Source of the DNA: Perkinsus olseni
Lineage: Eukaryota > Perkinsozoa > Perkinsida
NCBI GenBank assembly: GCA_013115125.1
Contig: JABANN010000214.1
Coordinates: 1-52,576, forward strand
DNA length: 52,576 bases
Direction of reading: 5' to 3'
Both the position numbers and the translations under genes were made by a program. The notes below the pieces were generated by a model, which was not told the DNA's origin, searched no databases, and saw nothing but the letters and a program-made list of their open reading frames with translations. Shown here in pieces: positions 22,291 to 33,420 of this stretch (its first letter is position 1; every line of letters begins with the position of its first letter).

Positions 22291-22834
22291 GTGAGTAACA
22301 GCAGAGACGAGATAGTCGCTGCTTTCCTCCTCGATCCCACACTCATGTTGGCAGCCTTTGTGACGAGCCTTGCGCGGGCAGTTTGATCGTAGTATTGAAC
22401 AATATGCCCGATGCCAATTGACGGCGCAATGGGGCCGCTATGTCAACTGATGACTACAGTGAGGCCGCTGTGCCAGGGCTTGGCCACATTGAGTCCGCCA
22501 TTCGGCATAGCCCACGTCAGGTCTCGGCCGCAGTTGGGCAACCATGACAGGTCTCGGGCGCAGTGGGACCTCTCGGGAGTCTGCAGAGACCAGCAATCAG
22601 ATTGATCTCCAACCTCGTGACTTCACTGCTGCTGAGTGCGGTTGTGAATGAAGCCTAGTCCAGGCGCTGAGCAGAAATACAACCATCCTGATTCAGAGCA
22701 AATCCGTAACACTTCATACTATGGAATATCTGTACTGACTCAGTGAAATACGGGATCAATAGGCGCCATTGACGCTTGCATATCCGCCCTCGTTGACCGC
22801 GACGATTGCAGAGAAAGTGGAATGCTGCATTTTC

Positions 22835-22855
22835 CACTACAGACTGTCTGTAGTG
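22835..22855. repeat. Perfect palindrome, 10-bp arms, 1-nt centre
   Basis: CACTACAGAC, T, GTCTGTAGTG. The words cactacag/ctgtagtg recur at 36000-36035 in another hairpin cluster. Confidence 0.95.
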
Positions 22856-23535
22856 TGTCGTAACCTTGAAATTCTTCAGACGAGGGCTTGCCACTTAAGC
22901 TCGTCCGATTAGAGCGAAGAAGCTCTCGTTGCGTGAGTCATGACACGTGAACAGGAGTGCAGCTTCCCTGTTAATTCTAGCGAGCCGCTTCGAAACTTTC
23001 CAGGTACGATGCTCCTGTGAAATATGATTCTCACCGTAGATTGCTCAAGGAGAACCCGCAAGGACTCAACTTCTGTTGGGATACCATCGTGCACGACTCT
23101 TACACGGCTAAAGTACTTTAGAGCCTTCACGATGGCTCCCTTTTTGACTGTGTCTGTTTTTTAGATAGCTTATTTTCCGCCACATCTGTTCTCGGCGCCC
23201 CAGAGCCTGCTAGTAGAGCATAATTGGTTCAAGGACGAAGCTTTCCGTCAAAAACTGATCCGACACATTCGAGCATCTCAAGTACTTTCTATTCACAGTA
23301 CACAAATATTAAGTGCCTGTTTGCTTCGGTAGGGGCAGTCTAAACGTTCCATCATGTAAAAGCATGTTCATGTCCGCGGATTCGGGACACACTGTGTCCG
23401 ACACAGACATATTGTCTCCCTTGTGTTTTTGAATCATTTCTCTGTGATATCTTGCCAGCGTTGCGTACCATTCGGGAGACGCCATGGATAGTTTTCTGTA
23501 CCACCGGAGCGCAGCCCACGGAAGGACCAGACTCA

Positions 23536-23880
23536 CGCGGGTTTCTATGAGTGACTTTTTCTCCGCGAGTGAAACCTCTGAGTGTGGGGAGGGGGAGTGG
23601 GGCGTGCGAGCACCGGAACCTGAGGCAAGCGCAGTTCCGTGAGAGAGCTCTCGGAACCGCCGAAACCCAAGCGATCACGGACTTGTAGGCCCATGAAAGC
23701 CGAGTATTCGACCAAGCACCTTGCCCTGGTAACGGTGCTAGACACGTCCAGCCCGCCCCATCCTTTGAATGGTGACGAGCTCACCCACACTCTCGGTTTT
23801 GCAGGGTTCAGGGAGGGTGGCTAAAACGAAAAGAGAGGACTGGCGGCGCGACCCACGCGTCTCCGCAGGGACGCAGCCGT
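23536..23880. repeat. Dispersed repeat, copy B
   Basis: Patchy similarity to 7600-8050 in the same orientation (gaaacctctga, cgtccagcc, cacccaca/ctcggttt blocks). The minus-strand translations share QRFHSR-x-K. Edges are approximate. Confidence 0.4.
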
Positions 23881-24667
23881 CTTCCTCCCGAATATAAATG
23901 AGTCAAATCAACTCAAGTAGCCGAAGACAGAAACAGAGTCTGATACTAGCGCTGGCTGTGCAGCTGGTGTCCCACTGCTGCACCTTTGTGTCGAATGTCC
24001 CCACACGGCCGGCTTCACCGACGGTATGTGACTTCGTCCATACCTTCACATGACGGTCGACGTGTTGGCGAATCCAACCGCAGGCTGGGACAAATCGGGA
24101 CACAAGCCCATTTGTGACTCGCTTTTTCGGTTGGTCTGTAGAGTTTGCGGCTTTGAAATCAAAGGTTGATCGTGGTGAATCTCACGGCGTGTTGAAATTG
24201 GAACTTCGACTGTGATATCCAGCTCGCGTCGCTAGTCTAGCAGGGCCAGCCTAAAGGTTCCTCGAGCGAGAAAAGCAGAAGGTTCAGTGTGGTTTTTCTC
24301 TCTCGCCAAGATCATCTCGGAGGCTTCACGTCAGAATACTATTGATCTCATGTCTGTTTAGTGATCGCTCTCAACTTTGGATACCCCGAAAATGCCACAG
24401 ACAGGCGCAACACAAGACCAAGCCCTAAGATACGATCAGAAGTGTTGAGGTTGATGGAACACACTCTCGGAACTATACTGGATCCGTAGAACAGACCAAT
24501 ACGATAGGCAGAATTGGGAAAGCGTCAAGTGCCGAGCTCAAAAAGCTCGATCATGAGTGTCAAGATAGATCATGACGGATCCGCATGGTGAGGTGGTCGG
24601 GGCAGAGTCATTCATCCGATCATCAAAAATAGGGTACCCGTATTAGTGCCCCCCCCGCGAGGCTTCC

Positions 24668-24832
24668 TCAAGCGAAGAAGAGAACGCGGCCGTCACCACC
24701 GCTGCCGCCATCACCGCCACTGCCGCCACCGTTGCTACCGCCATCACCACCATTACCACCGCTGCCGCCATTACTGCCAGCAGTGGCAAGGGCCATAATG
24801 AACAGCACCGTCACAAAAAGGAAGGACTTCAT
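24668..24832 (-). CDS. Small secreted Gly-rich peptide, left copy
   Basis: A 54-residue single-exon protein: signal peptide MKSFLFVTVLFIMALATAGS, then a (GGS/GGD/GGN) glycine-rich stretch of about 27 residues, ending GRVLFFA. It is paired with a mirror-image paralogue at 26559-26723. The signal peptide and the last residues (RVLFFA) are nearly identical between copies, while the Gly-rich centre has drifted, as expected for a constrained secreted peptide with a flexible middle. It may be a structural or antimicrobial-type peptide; no family is recognised. Confidence 0.75.
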   Translation of the reverse strand: MKSFLFVTVLFIMALATAGSNGGSGGNGGDGGSNGGGSGGDGGSGGDGRVLFFA

Positions 24833-26558
24833 GTGTATACGATAAAGTTTAACCTAATAATCAAGTTGATCAACTCGACCCTGAAACGGAAATTCACGCT
24901 CAGTCAGCCCCAGTTGACGCGAGGACCTAAATTTTTGTCCGTTGAAGACTCCAACTCGTATCCCCTCTCAGGTGTATCAAGGCGGTCATGTCGCTTAGAC
25001 AAGCATTGCTCAATGGGCCACAGGATCATAGGCCATAGGCTATGGCTCAGTACAGTTCGACTGGACGTTGCCGACGTGAGGCAAAGTGGAGTGTATCCCA
25101 AAAGTTTGTCCTGTTCTTAGCTCATAAGGATCGATCACGTCACACAGTGCCAGTCATCTCGTACGCACGCACTTGGCGCCACTAGTCAGAGCGACAGAGT
25201 GGCATTGCGAGCCGTTCCTAGGGTTCGGCGGCAAACTAGTTACGAGTGACGACTTCAATGCTATATGCAGAGTAAACCCACGGTGATCTCGCCCTCTACG
25301 AAGGCAACGAGCGAATATAAAGGCATCCATATAGAGAGCACCGGTAGACAGCACGGGGACAGCTCACGTGACAGAGATGGCGCCCTCTGCGCAGAGGACA
25401 TGCGGGCCGCGAATTCTGAGGGCCGAGGATGGCCCCGTTGGACAATGGGCCCCGTTGGCCGTTGTAGCTTCGTCACTTGGGTGTGTGTAAATCGATTCAG
25501 TTCGGCGAATCACTGCTAGTAACGATGGCCCTTATTGGCTTGGCGTCTGACGAAGGAGAAACAGCTGTGGCGTGCGTTTCACGCTCAGGCGTAGCTCATG
25601 TTTACAAGCGTCCAAGGATCAAACTGGGAGGACAGACCGTCGATGTCCTCCTTGCGGGGGAGAGAGCTTCCTGAAGTTTCTTCTAAGTATCATCGTTGGC
25701 AACCTTGTCGGCTGCAGATCAAGTACTCTCTTACGTCTGTGTCAGCCTTTAGGACTGTGTTGTTATCAGTACTAGGAGTTGTTATCATCGACTGGTTTGA
25801 ATTGACGACCCGAATGCGACCGCGAGTATATCCGTCTACGCGTCAAGGGACAAGTTACATTCTCGCTCGCCCGTGTCAGTTCTCGGGGACAGCTTCTCTC
25901 TATGTCAGTCAGGCACCTCGGACATTGGTCATCTCCCTTGATTATGGAGCGGAAGCAATCTCCCTTCGTTTCGATGAGAGCCTTTATGAGACCGGTGGAG
26001 GGTGTTACAGTTGATCGGCTACCCTCAAGAAGCCTTGGCCGGGCCAAGATCTGGTCGGCTCGCATGTCCTCGCATTCGCGGACGCCCCTAGCTCTGTCAC
26101 GTGAGGTTCGCCCGAGCTGTCTACGTGATGCGCTCTATATAGATGCCTCGTTATTCGCTCATGGGTTCCGTAGACGGTGAGCTACACGTGGTTTCACTCA
26201 GCACATAGTGTTGAGACCATCTTTCATGGCTATCCCTCTCCCAAAGCCCGGCAACGGCTCGTTTACAACTCAGTTTCTCTGATTTGTGGCGCCAAGCGCA
26301 TGCGTGGGAGATGACTCGCACCAGTGTGACGCGCTCGATTCTCATGAGCTAAGAATAGGACAAACCCGCACAGGGTTCCCTTCATTGGCAACTTCTAGCC
26401 ATATCGAACCATAGGGAACTTGCATTCACTCAAGAGTGAGTCACTTGGTGACTGGCACTCTGAGGGACCCTAGCTTTTTGCGGTTAGCGGCGGCTACTGA
26501 GCGTGAGTTTCGGTTAGACCCTTGAGTTGATTCTTAGGTTGAAGTTTATCGTATACAC

Positions 26559-26723
26559 ATGAAGTCCTTCCTTTTTGTGACGGTCCTGTTCATCATGGCC
26601 CTTGCCACTGTTGGCAGTAATGGCGGCGACGGCGGTAATGGTGGTGATGGCGGCGACAATCATGGTGGCAAAGGCGGTAAAGGAGGCGACGGTGGCAATA
26701 GCCGTGTTCTGTTCTTCGCCTAA
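26559..26723 (+). CDS. Small secreted Gly-rich peptide, right copy
   Basis: 54 residues: signal peptide MKSFLFVTVLFIMALATVGS, a glycine-rich centre with more Asp, Lys and one His than the left copy, and the conserved end SRVLFFA. It has the same length as the left copy despite codon-level changes in the middle, so the reading frame has been preserved since duplication. The upstream leader gtttatcgtatacac is shared. The two genes are transcribed away from each other. Confidence 0.75.
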   Translation: MKSFLFVTVLFIMALATVGSNGGDGGNGGDGGDNHGGKGGKGGDGGNSRVLFFA

Positions 26724-26787
26724 AGAGGTCTGGTGAAGGGGCATTCCGACGGGTGAAGCATATGCTGCCCGGATGAATGACTCTGCT

Positions 26788-27899
26788 TTCAGTACTCATC
26801 AATCTTGATCTATTTTTGATACCCCACGTTAAGCTTTTGAGCTCCGCTGTCTACGCCTCTACAATTCTGCTTCTCGTTTTGGTCTGTGCTGGTGAGTCAG
26901 TACAGATCCGAGAATGTGTTCCATCAAACTCAACACATCAGATCGTATCTCGACGCTAAGCTTTGAGTTGCACTAGTAGCTGCCGCGTCCCATGTATTCG
27001 AAATCCAAGCCTTCGGTTCGCAAGATGGACAAAGTTTGGTTCGGATCTGCAGGCCGTATGTCGAATCGCAGGTCGACAGCTCCGAGTAAATGTCTTTAGA
27101 TGCCGTGGGCTCAGGATGCGCGAAGATCCAGTCGACGTACGACTGCGACTGACGAACTCACAGTCCGAGGATCGGACATAGGGACAGAGATTCAGGGGTC
27201 AGCTCCTGACTGAGACGGGAAGCCGTCGAAGAGTGGGTGCCAATTGGGACATCGCAAACAGGACAGATGGTGAGCTCGTACTCTGACTCATCCCCTGCAC
27301 TATGGACCCGGGCAGCACAGACTGGGTCGCTGACGTTTCGGACAGTAATCGTTGGGTGGCCCGAACACTGAGACACGGGCACTGTCACAGTGTTTGAATA
27401 TCGATCCTGAGCACGACTTCAGCGAAGTCAACAACACTCGCAATTCAGAAGCGAAAGAGTGAAACCCCCCACCAATTGCATGAATCCCAGACCAAATCAA
27501 TGAGACCCCAGAGCAGTGCAGCAGCATTGCAGTGCGCCCTGCGGTGTTCTGTCCGGTCGCTGGACTTCAGTGACTGAGGGCTGCGCAACAGTGCAGATTG
27601 GGTAGCTCTTGACTTTTATATGTTAAGTAAATCACCGTTTGTTGCGTTGCGGGAAGATCTCAGGACTCTGCCCAACTGAATCTCTAGCGCACATTTTGGA
27701 TAATGTTGAAGCACCCCGGCGGCAAGGTCCCTGCCAGGGCCCACCCTACGCTGCTACGACCCTTGCCTACACGAAACATCAGCTCGTGGAACTAGACGAA
27801 ACCAACAGTGTCACAAGAGAAGACAATCACATCATCAGGCGCGTATCATGCTATTACGACACAGCGTTTCGAAGGTACTGATGCAGCTTGAAAAGATGC
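26788..27899. other. Intergenic stretch, possible exons only
   Basis: A plus-strand ATG frame at 26777-26959 has a hydrophobic run (ILLLVLVCAGES) like a signal peptide. A minus-strand segment about 27205-27365 containing YELTICPVCDVPIGTHSS looks like an exon with a CPxC motif. A plus segment near 27745-27820 also looks coding. None could be chained into a gene. Confidence 0.35.
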
Positions 27900-29211
27900 T
27901 CATAAGAAAGCTAACATCACAGTAAGCGTCGAACGCAGAAGTGTCGTCATGACTTCGGACCAATTTCGAGATGAGAACGATGACTGATTCCCGAAGAAGG
28001 CTATCAATGCTCTGCCTACCTCAGCGGACTCTTCTTTATTCAGAGCCTCCAACTCCTTTCGCTTCATTGCCTGCTGCAGTTCTCGGATCCGTCTCGCTGC
28101 TTCAGCGCGCTCACGTCGATCTTGTTCATGGACCCGGTCACGCGTTTCTCGGAGTTGCCGCACCTATCAAAGGCCACTTTGGGAAAGACACAGATCCCAT
28201 TCGTTAACCCGAGCATCCAGAGTGGCAACCTCGTCAACCACGCCTTGGCAAGGATCTGATCCATTCCGCTCGGAGAGGCTTACTCAGCGGCAGAGGACAA
28301 GCTGACCTTTCTCAATGCCGCGGCGAGGCGGACTGCGACAACCCTGCGACCCGCGCAGCTTCAAGGACATGTCAGTGCAAATACGATGCTTGGTTCGAAT
28401 TTCCGACTCCAAATCTCTGGCCACGACCCGGAGCTCCTGAGGCCCTCCGAGGGCACTTGCGTCAGCTCCGCGCTAGGGGTGCCCCTCACCCGCTGTTTCT
28501 GGCGAGCTTCTTGAATATCCGAGCAGAGAGCATGCCTCTGACTAGCAGCGACTGCATCCCATCGAAGGGCCTGAGCATAACCAACAGGACAGAAATATTT
28601 CCCGCGCGTTCTTCCTTCTACAGCCACTGACGAAGTTCATGCGCAAATCAGAATTGAACAGACTAAATGGGCTCCAGATGGCACTGCGACCAACCTTGTT
28701 CTGTTCATTGAGAATCTTTTGCAGTGACTGTAGTTCGGAACGCATTTCGGCAACCACGGAACGCCTGAAGGGGTCCGCGAAAGAGCACTGTCGATTGGAG
28801 ACCATTCCTCCATGACACCGTCCAGTCTACCATACGATGTAACGCGGCATTCGATTCCAGTGGTTACTTTTCGCGTATGACGTCTTCGAGCCTGGCGGAG
28901 TTCTGTCCCTTTCTCTGGAGAAGCTGAGAGGAAGGGCGAGGACGGCTTGCCGAAGCAGAGGTGACGGACCGCCCAGCAGTAGGACAAGCGAGAACTGATG
29001 GCCACCTCTCTTTGCAGATAGGCAATTTCACGTTTGGCCTCCTGCAGTTTCGACAGCAGCCCCTGCAGTTCATGCCGCTTCACACGACTTCGGGCACCGT
29101 ACCTGCGGTTTTAAAATTTGCTGAGTTGAAGCTCTGTAATTGAATGCCGCGCTCTCGCTTGATTCGAAGATTCTCGAGCTCCCTCAGAGAAGCGTCGACG
29201 TTCGGTGTCAT
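27900..29211 (-). CDS. Coiled-coil protein, about 8 exons
   Basis: Exons on the minus strand: 29211-about 29103, 29062-29006, 28923-28868, 28764-28695, 28570-28490, 28436-28343, 28243-28209 and 28163-27900. All joins except the first close in phase. Between exons 1 and 2 the phase is unresolved, and the best AG gives an intron of about 35-40 nt. The protein, about 260 residues, is heptad-rich almost throughout (LRELENLRIKRERGIQLQ, KLQEAKREIAYLQRE, RIRELQQAMKRKELEALNKE). It reads as a cytoskeletal or centriolar-type coiled coil, without a specific family match. The last exon may instead end at a donor after KEESAE (about 28017), with the hydrophobic tail then being intronic. Confidence 0.6.
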
Positions 29212-29565
29212 CAACTCTAGTTATTTGAGAACTCTCCCTCCTTTCCATCACTCAGTGTCATGGCTTCTCCGCCGTTGCATTGCCATGCAGGCTATCTGCC
29301 CGACCGCTTCGTCCTGAAAACCTGACGTTCACGGACGTTTACGTTATTCACCCCGAATTCGCTTTCATCGAGATTCGAGGGTAGTGCGGACTCGGGAGTA
29401 CAATGGTTTGCGCGAGTTCCACTAGGCTGGTCTTGAGAGAAGCGTTGGCTGTACGTATATCAGTCATAGAGGGATGGAAGAAGGCTGAGTATATTGAGAA
29501 CGTTTGACAGATCCCCAACGGCGAGTTTCATTTTGCGCGGTTGCAAGGAGCAAATGCTTAAAAAG

Positions 29566-29638
29566 TGCGGCCTGCGAGGATCGAACTCGCGACCTTAGGA
29601 TTATGAGACCTACGCGCTACCTACTGCGCCAAAGCCGC
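29566..29638 (-). tRNA. tRNA-Met (CAT), elongator type
   Basis: 73 nt fold into a full cloverleaf. The acceptor GCGGCTT pairs with AGGCCGC (one G-U type pair), the D arm is GCGC-AGTAGGTA-GCGC, the anticodon loop is CTCATAA (anticodon CAT), and the T arm GCGAG-TTCGATC-CTCGC pairs perfectly; the discriminator base is A. There is no intron. The TAGGTCTCATAATCCTA anticodon arm with its T-T closing mismatch is typical of eukaryotic elongator tRNA-Met. Internal A and B boxes are present. It lies between two divergent protein genes. Confidence 0.95.
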
Positions 29639-29703
29639 TCGAAACCAATTCCGTTCAGGTAGGAATGAGAATGGCCCTCCTAGTCTAATTCCCTCGATAA
29701 CAT

Positions 29704-32117
29704 ATGCCAGAGAAAGGTGATTTGAACAAAGAGTTTCAACTGTGGGCCGAGCGCATCGAGAAGGAGAACAAAGTGAATGCCAAGATAACAGGTACTCTAT
29801 GGGATAATGGGTAGCAAAAATTTTGCTGCGAGAAGTTTCATAGACGAGTAGATGGTACTCGGCGGCACCCGATAGGTGTCCTTCGCTGCTACTTCCGATA
29901 GAGGTCTCGATCGACTACCCTTGGCTGTTTCTCTCTGGAGACTAGTCGTACGGGATGGCCCGAGTTGCAGATTCCCCGTTCACCCTCGCGCGTCCGCCGG
30001 AAGTGGTTGCCAACAAGCCGAATCAGGAGACCTTCGGCACTCACCGGAAGGCCTCAGTAGTCGACACCGGAGATCTTCTGGATAACCTCAGAAAGGCGGC
30101 AGCGGTAGTGCAGGGCTCATGCGGCTCTCGGCTTCCAACGCTTCCGAATTGATAGTGAATCGCGCGAGAGCACTCCGGGAGAGATTTTTTCAATATTATG
30201 TATCCTGAGGTGAGTATTAGTGATCAGAAACCTGGCCTAGTATGTTGATTTGAGATAATCAGCTAAAGACAGTTTGACGAATCGTCAAACTAGTGAAGTT
30301 CCTCGCATGTCGTGGCTAGGTCGTCACAATAGCGACCTACATTCACCCGCGATCGGTCGATAGAGAGTACTGTAGTCTACAGTCTGTAGTCTACTGTGAC
30401 TTAGATATATCAGACTGCAGTTCTAGTGTGTCCGATAGACACAACATACACACACCGTGTGGGTAGCCTTGGGGGCACTCCTCCATGCCTGTAGGCGCCG
30501 AACACTCCTAGGCGAAATCTCGTCCTGAGGATAGCGTTGTCGTATTAACTGCGTCGTTCTTGTACTCCGATACTCCCTATCCAGAACCCCAACCCCCATC
30601 CCTTTTACCCATACTGCAATGGGTAATCTACTCTGTATTCCGATATATGTTCAGCACGCAGTTTAACCAGCACATTCTACTAGTGAAGCGTAAATATTAT
30701 GGTACTCTGTTGTGATTCCAATTGTCTATTCTCTCCCTTCAGTTCCCCCGGGACAAGTTTCTCCTTCCCCAAACGACCGCGCAGGATCTCGGTTGGCTTC
30801 TAGGCGATGGCAAAGGACTTCTAAGCAAAGGGATGTGCCCCACAACCGTCACTACTGGTAGGAGGCCGTCGGACGTAACGTCCCTGCGCGACACAACCCA
30901 ATGCTGCTTGGAGTGGTAGTCAATAAACGCTCTATCTCTTTAACTCGTGCATAGTCATGTGGCACCACCCTTCCACGCGTTTCATCTCGCTGGGCGGACC
31001 GTATCCAAGATACGCCTAATAAGGTAGTGAGCCCAGCGCAGTTGGTCTAGCATAGGTCTCGGTAATTGGAGAAGGCACTTCCCTCGCCCGGCCGAGAGAG
31101 AAGACACGCACCACCGAGGCTACGTCACTATGTTGGGAGAGTTCGACTATCCTACGGACGTGAGCGCACCGAGTTGGCTGGATGAAATCTCATGCTGATC
31201 GTCAGATGCAGCGCGTCGTTCGAGACAGTCGCTCTGTGCCTGACCTCGCAGAAGCCAGGTGAGCAGAGGGGTACTATTGTTTTGGTCTCACGAAGTTACA
31301 CACCGCAAGGATACGTGTATTTATATCGTAGCTGTAGAGGGTTTCAATAGACCGAATCTGATACCACATTTTGCGCAAAAATAACCAATTCAGAATCGAT
31401 TGTGAGCTTGAAGATTGGTTCGCTGAACAGGCGAGGTTTCCTTTCTGCGTACAAGTGCTTCGGCGATACCGGTGGCATTGATTCGATCCTTCGTCGCCAG
31501 CTGATCATGCGCTCAGGCCCTCCCGCCAATCGTCGAAGAAGAACAGGAGCAAGAGGATGGGCTCCTTGCGCTTCCTAGGACAGGCAGTTGAAGACCTACC
31601 AGGAGACATACACATAAAGAAGCACGAATGGTGAGTATCTGGTGTGATGTGTGGGACGAGTGGTATGGCTGTTTGTGGATATAGTTTCCTTTAGGGCGTA
31701 CCTCCGTACTCAGCTACGAGATGAGCCCGAGGGCACTGAGGACCCTTCCTCGAGGCGACGCGAGGGTAGTATCCTTCTCGTGGAGGGAAAAATTCGCCAT
31801 TTCGGAGAAATTCACGCAGATTTTAGCGGCGTTTGTAATATAGTATCACTAGATCGGTCATAATTCTTTCGACTGTAGTGGAGTTCGATCGACCAGATGG
31901 AAGCCATTCAGATCGGCAGAGGGCGCATAGGATGGTGACGAGAGACAGTATTCCTACAGCGATAGTGCTTGTGGGGACCCCGTGGGTGATCTTCGAAGCA
32001 GGGAAGGTGACCATTGGGAAAGAAACCCCTGATTCGCGATCCCTTGGGTGGGGGTTGAATGGACTGCTGCCTCTCCTGGCGTCCAGCAGCGCTCACAGGA
32101 TTGAATTTAACGTGTAA
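29704..32117 (+). CDS. Unrecognised protein, 7 exons
   Basis: Exons 29704-29791, 29971-30104, 31206-31258, 31394-31435, 31517-31630, 31695-31765 and 31879-32117 join with every phase agreeing, giving 246 residues and a stop. I do not recognise the family. The N-terminus is charged and helical (MPEKGDLNKEFQLWAERIEK), followed by a Pro/Lys region (FTLARPPEVVANKPNQ), a basic stretch (SKKNRSKRMGSLRFLGQ) and a C-terminal part with hydrophobic strands (TAIVLVGTPWVIFEAGKVTI). There is no signal peptide or membrane helix. The second intron is exceptionally long for the window (1,101 nt, 30105-31205) and holds odd-centred palindromes at 30271-30291 and 30369-30383. Confidence 0.7.
30271..30291. repeat. 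Perfect palindrome, 10-bp arms, 1-nt centre
   Basis: AGTTTGACGA, A, TCGTCAAACT, inside the 1.1-kb intron of the gene at 29704-32117. Confidence 0.95.
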
Positions 32118-33063
32118 AAGACGATCCTGGGAGGCAGCAGTCTATCGAACACTTCGCTTGCTCCGCGCCGCTTCGCTCAGGTTCCTCGGTTAATTCCGCG
32201 CAGTCAGAGCCCTCACGGTTGTCAGTAAGTGCTGCACCTGATGGCGTTTCCGAGATCTCCAAAGCGTGGCATCGCCAGGCTGCTCGGATCAACGCCGTAA
32301 AACGGCTTTTGCCGAATCATCGCCAAACGCGCTGGTAAGAATCCCTTTTGCACTTTCCAGAATGTTCTCTCCCAAGGTACAAACCCCTGGGGAAGAGTGA
32401 TGTGTCGAAGTACGCGAACGATTATGTCCTTTCGTTCGGCTGCGGGCCATTCGACAAGCACCAGCTGCTCTCCAATTCTTGATCTCCTATTTCATGTTTA
32501 TGATGTCCCTGAGCGAGGCGGCTGCTTTTGCGTTCACTGAGTTGAGAGCTTCTGGGTACGCATATCATAAAGATTCTCACGGTTAGTGTAAAGCCCGAAA
32601 TGCTTCCTCCCGAAAGCTGGGTTCACATCGACCGTCCCACAGAGCTGTGTTGCTGGCTGGTGTGAAATATCCAACAGCGGGCGATCTGGAGAACAACCGC
32701 AGATGTTCTCTCCACGTCAATACATAGTCTATGGTGAAATCGTTGTCGCGAATCGATACTCGAAGTGGAATTGAGCAGGAGGGATCTTGTTACTATCGCA
32801 GAGTGTCCGAGAGGCGTAGTATTACACGACTCATTACCGTAGAAAATCACTTCGGTTTGAGGATGACCCCGGCTTGTACTTGTCTAGACAGTTGGAAGTA
32901 ACCCTTACACTACGATACTAGTCGGTCCCTCGAACGACGGTTTTTTTTTCTACCCGGCCTGAGACCATCGCGCGTCGCTAGCATTACTGATTCTCAGCGA
33001 CGACGGGAAATCTCTCCTCTCGGCGGGATCCCCAATTGACGACTTTCGAGGTGGGAGGGTGGC
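32118..33063. other. Intergenic stretch, possible minus-strand exon
   Basis: A minus-strand segment about 32350-32458 (EWPAAERKDIIVRVLRHITL) reads like coding sequence but has no phase-matched partner. Otherwise I see nothing. Confidence 0.35.
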
Positions 33064-33420
33064 CTATGTGGAAGGGTCTGCTTCTCTGAGATCGCACAGC
33101 CACTGAGGGTGACAGGGCACCACGACGGTGATAGTTGACGCTAGAGAGAGTGCTTCAATGAACGGGGTCGGACTGGCTCCTTCCTTTGTTGTGTTGAGTG
33201 AATCAAGAGTGAGATTGAACTCGGAGCTGTCATTCTCGGTGCGCGTGAGTTTACCGTCCAACGCCGGAATCGGTTGGATCGGACTCTCGCTGATTTGCTC
33301 CTTTCCTGGCGGCCTTCTGCACAAATACGAAGTAATGATCGGATGCTTCGTCAAAAGGCTTCCTTCATGGTCTCCGATCCGGAATGTACCGTCCCTGTCG
33401 ACTGCTCGTTTCTGACCCAC
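33064..33420 (-). CDS. Possible exon of an unrecognised, probably secreted protein
   Basis: A long minus-strand frame ending in a stop at 33064 contains GTFRIGDHEGSLLTKHPIIT, then PALDGKLTRTENDSSEFNLT and ITVVVPCHPQWLC, with the alternating pattern of a beta-rich domain. A plausible AG acceptor lies near 33392. Its central part (PALDGKLTRTE) recurs as [11 protein letters not shown] in an intron of the next gene. It may be the 3' exon of a gene reaching into the GATD3-like promoter region or a fragment of a dispersed family. The plus strand is also open here. Confidence 0.35.
   Translation of the reverse strand: MGQKRAVDRDGTFRIGDHEGSLLTKHPIITSYLCRRPPGKEQISESPIQPIPALDGKLTRTENDSSEFNLTLDSLNTTKEGASPTPFIEALSLASTITVVVPCHPQWLCDLREADPST

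Larger units (their letters stand above)
22291..24600. other. Long stretch without a confident gene
   Basis: Minus-strand frames at 22655-22894 and 22909-23130 read like protein but lack ATG starts. A 58-codon ATG frame at 23309-23485 (-) begins MASPEWYATLARYHREMIQK and could be a small protein. The palindrome at 22835-22855 lies inside the first of these frames and argues against it. A 7-bp-arm palindrome is at 23392-23406. From 23890 to 24600 I see nothing. Confidence 0.4.
24601..26787. repeat. Large imperfect inverted repeat with two secreted-peptide genes
   Basis: The left arm runs about 24601-25430 and the right arm about 26030-26787, in opposite orientation. Anchors of the match: ggatgaatgactctgc at both outer ends, the two peptide genes, the cttaggtt/gtttatcgtatacac leader, gtttgtcct-attcttagctcat, cgcttggcgccac, and gaggacatgcg near the inner ends. 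The arms are clearly diverged and have gained and lost bases. The unique spacer, about 25430-26030, holds no supported gene. A TATA-like ctatatag/ccatatag block with surrounding sequence is conserved between the arms near 25320 and 26140. Confidence 0.85.

Noticed and set aside
25154-26180. Frames inside the inverted-repeat arms sharing ARMSS...LSRE and ALY(M/I)DA translations
   Set aside because: The two arms keep different frames on either side of small insertions, so the similarity reflects DNA duplication, not a conserved protein.
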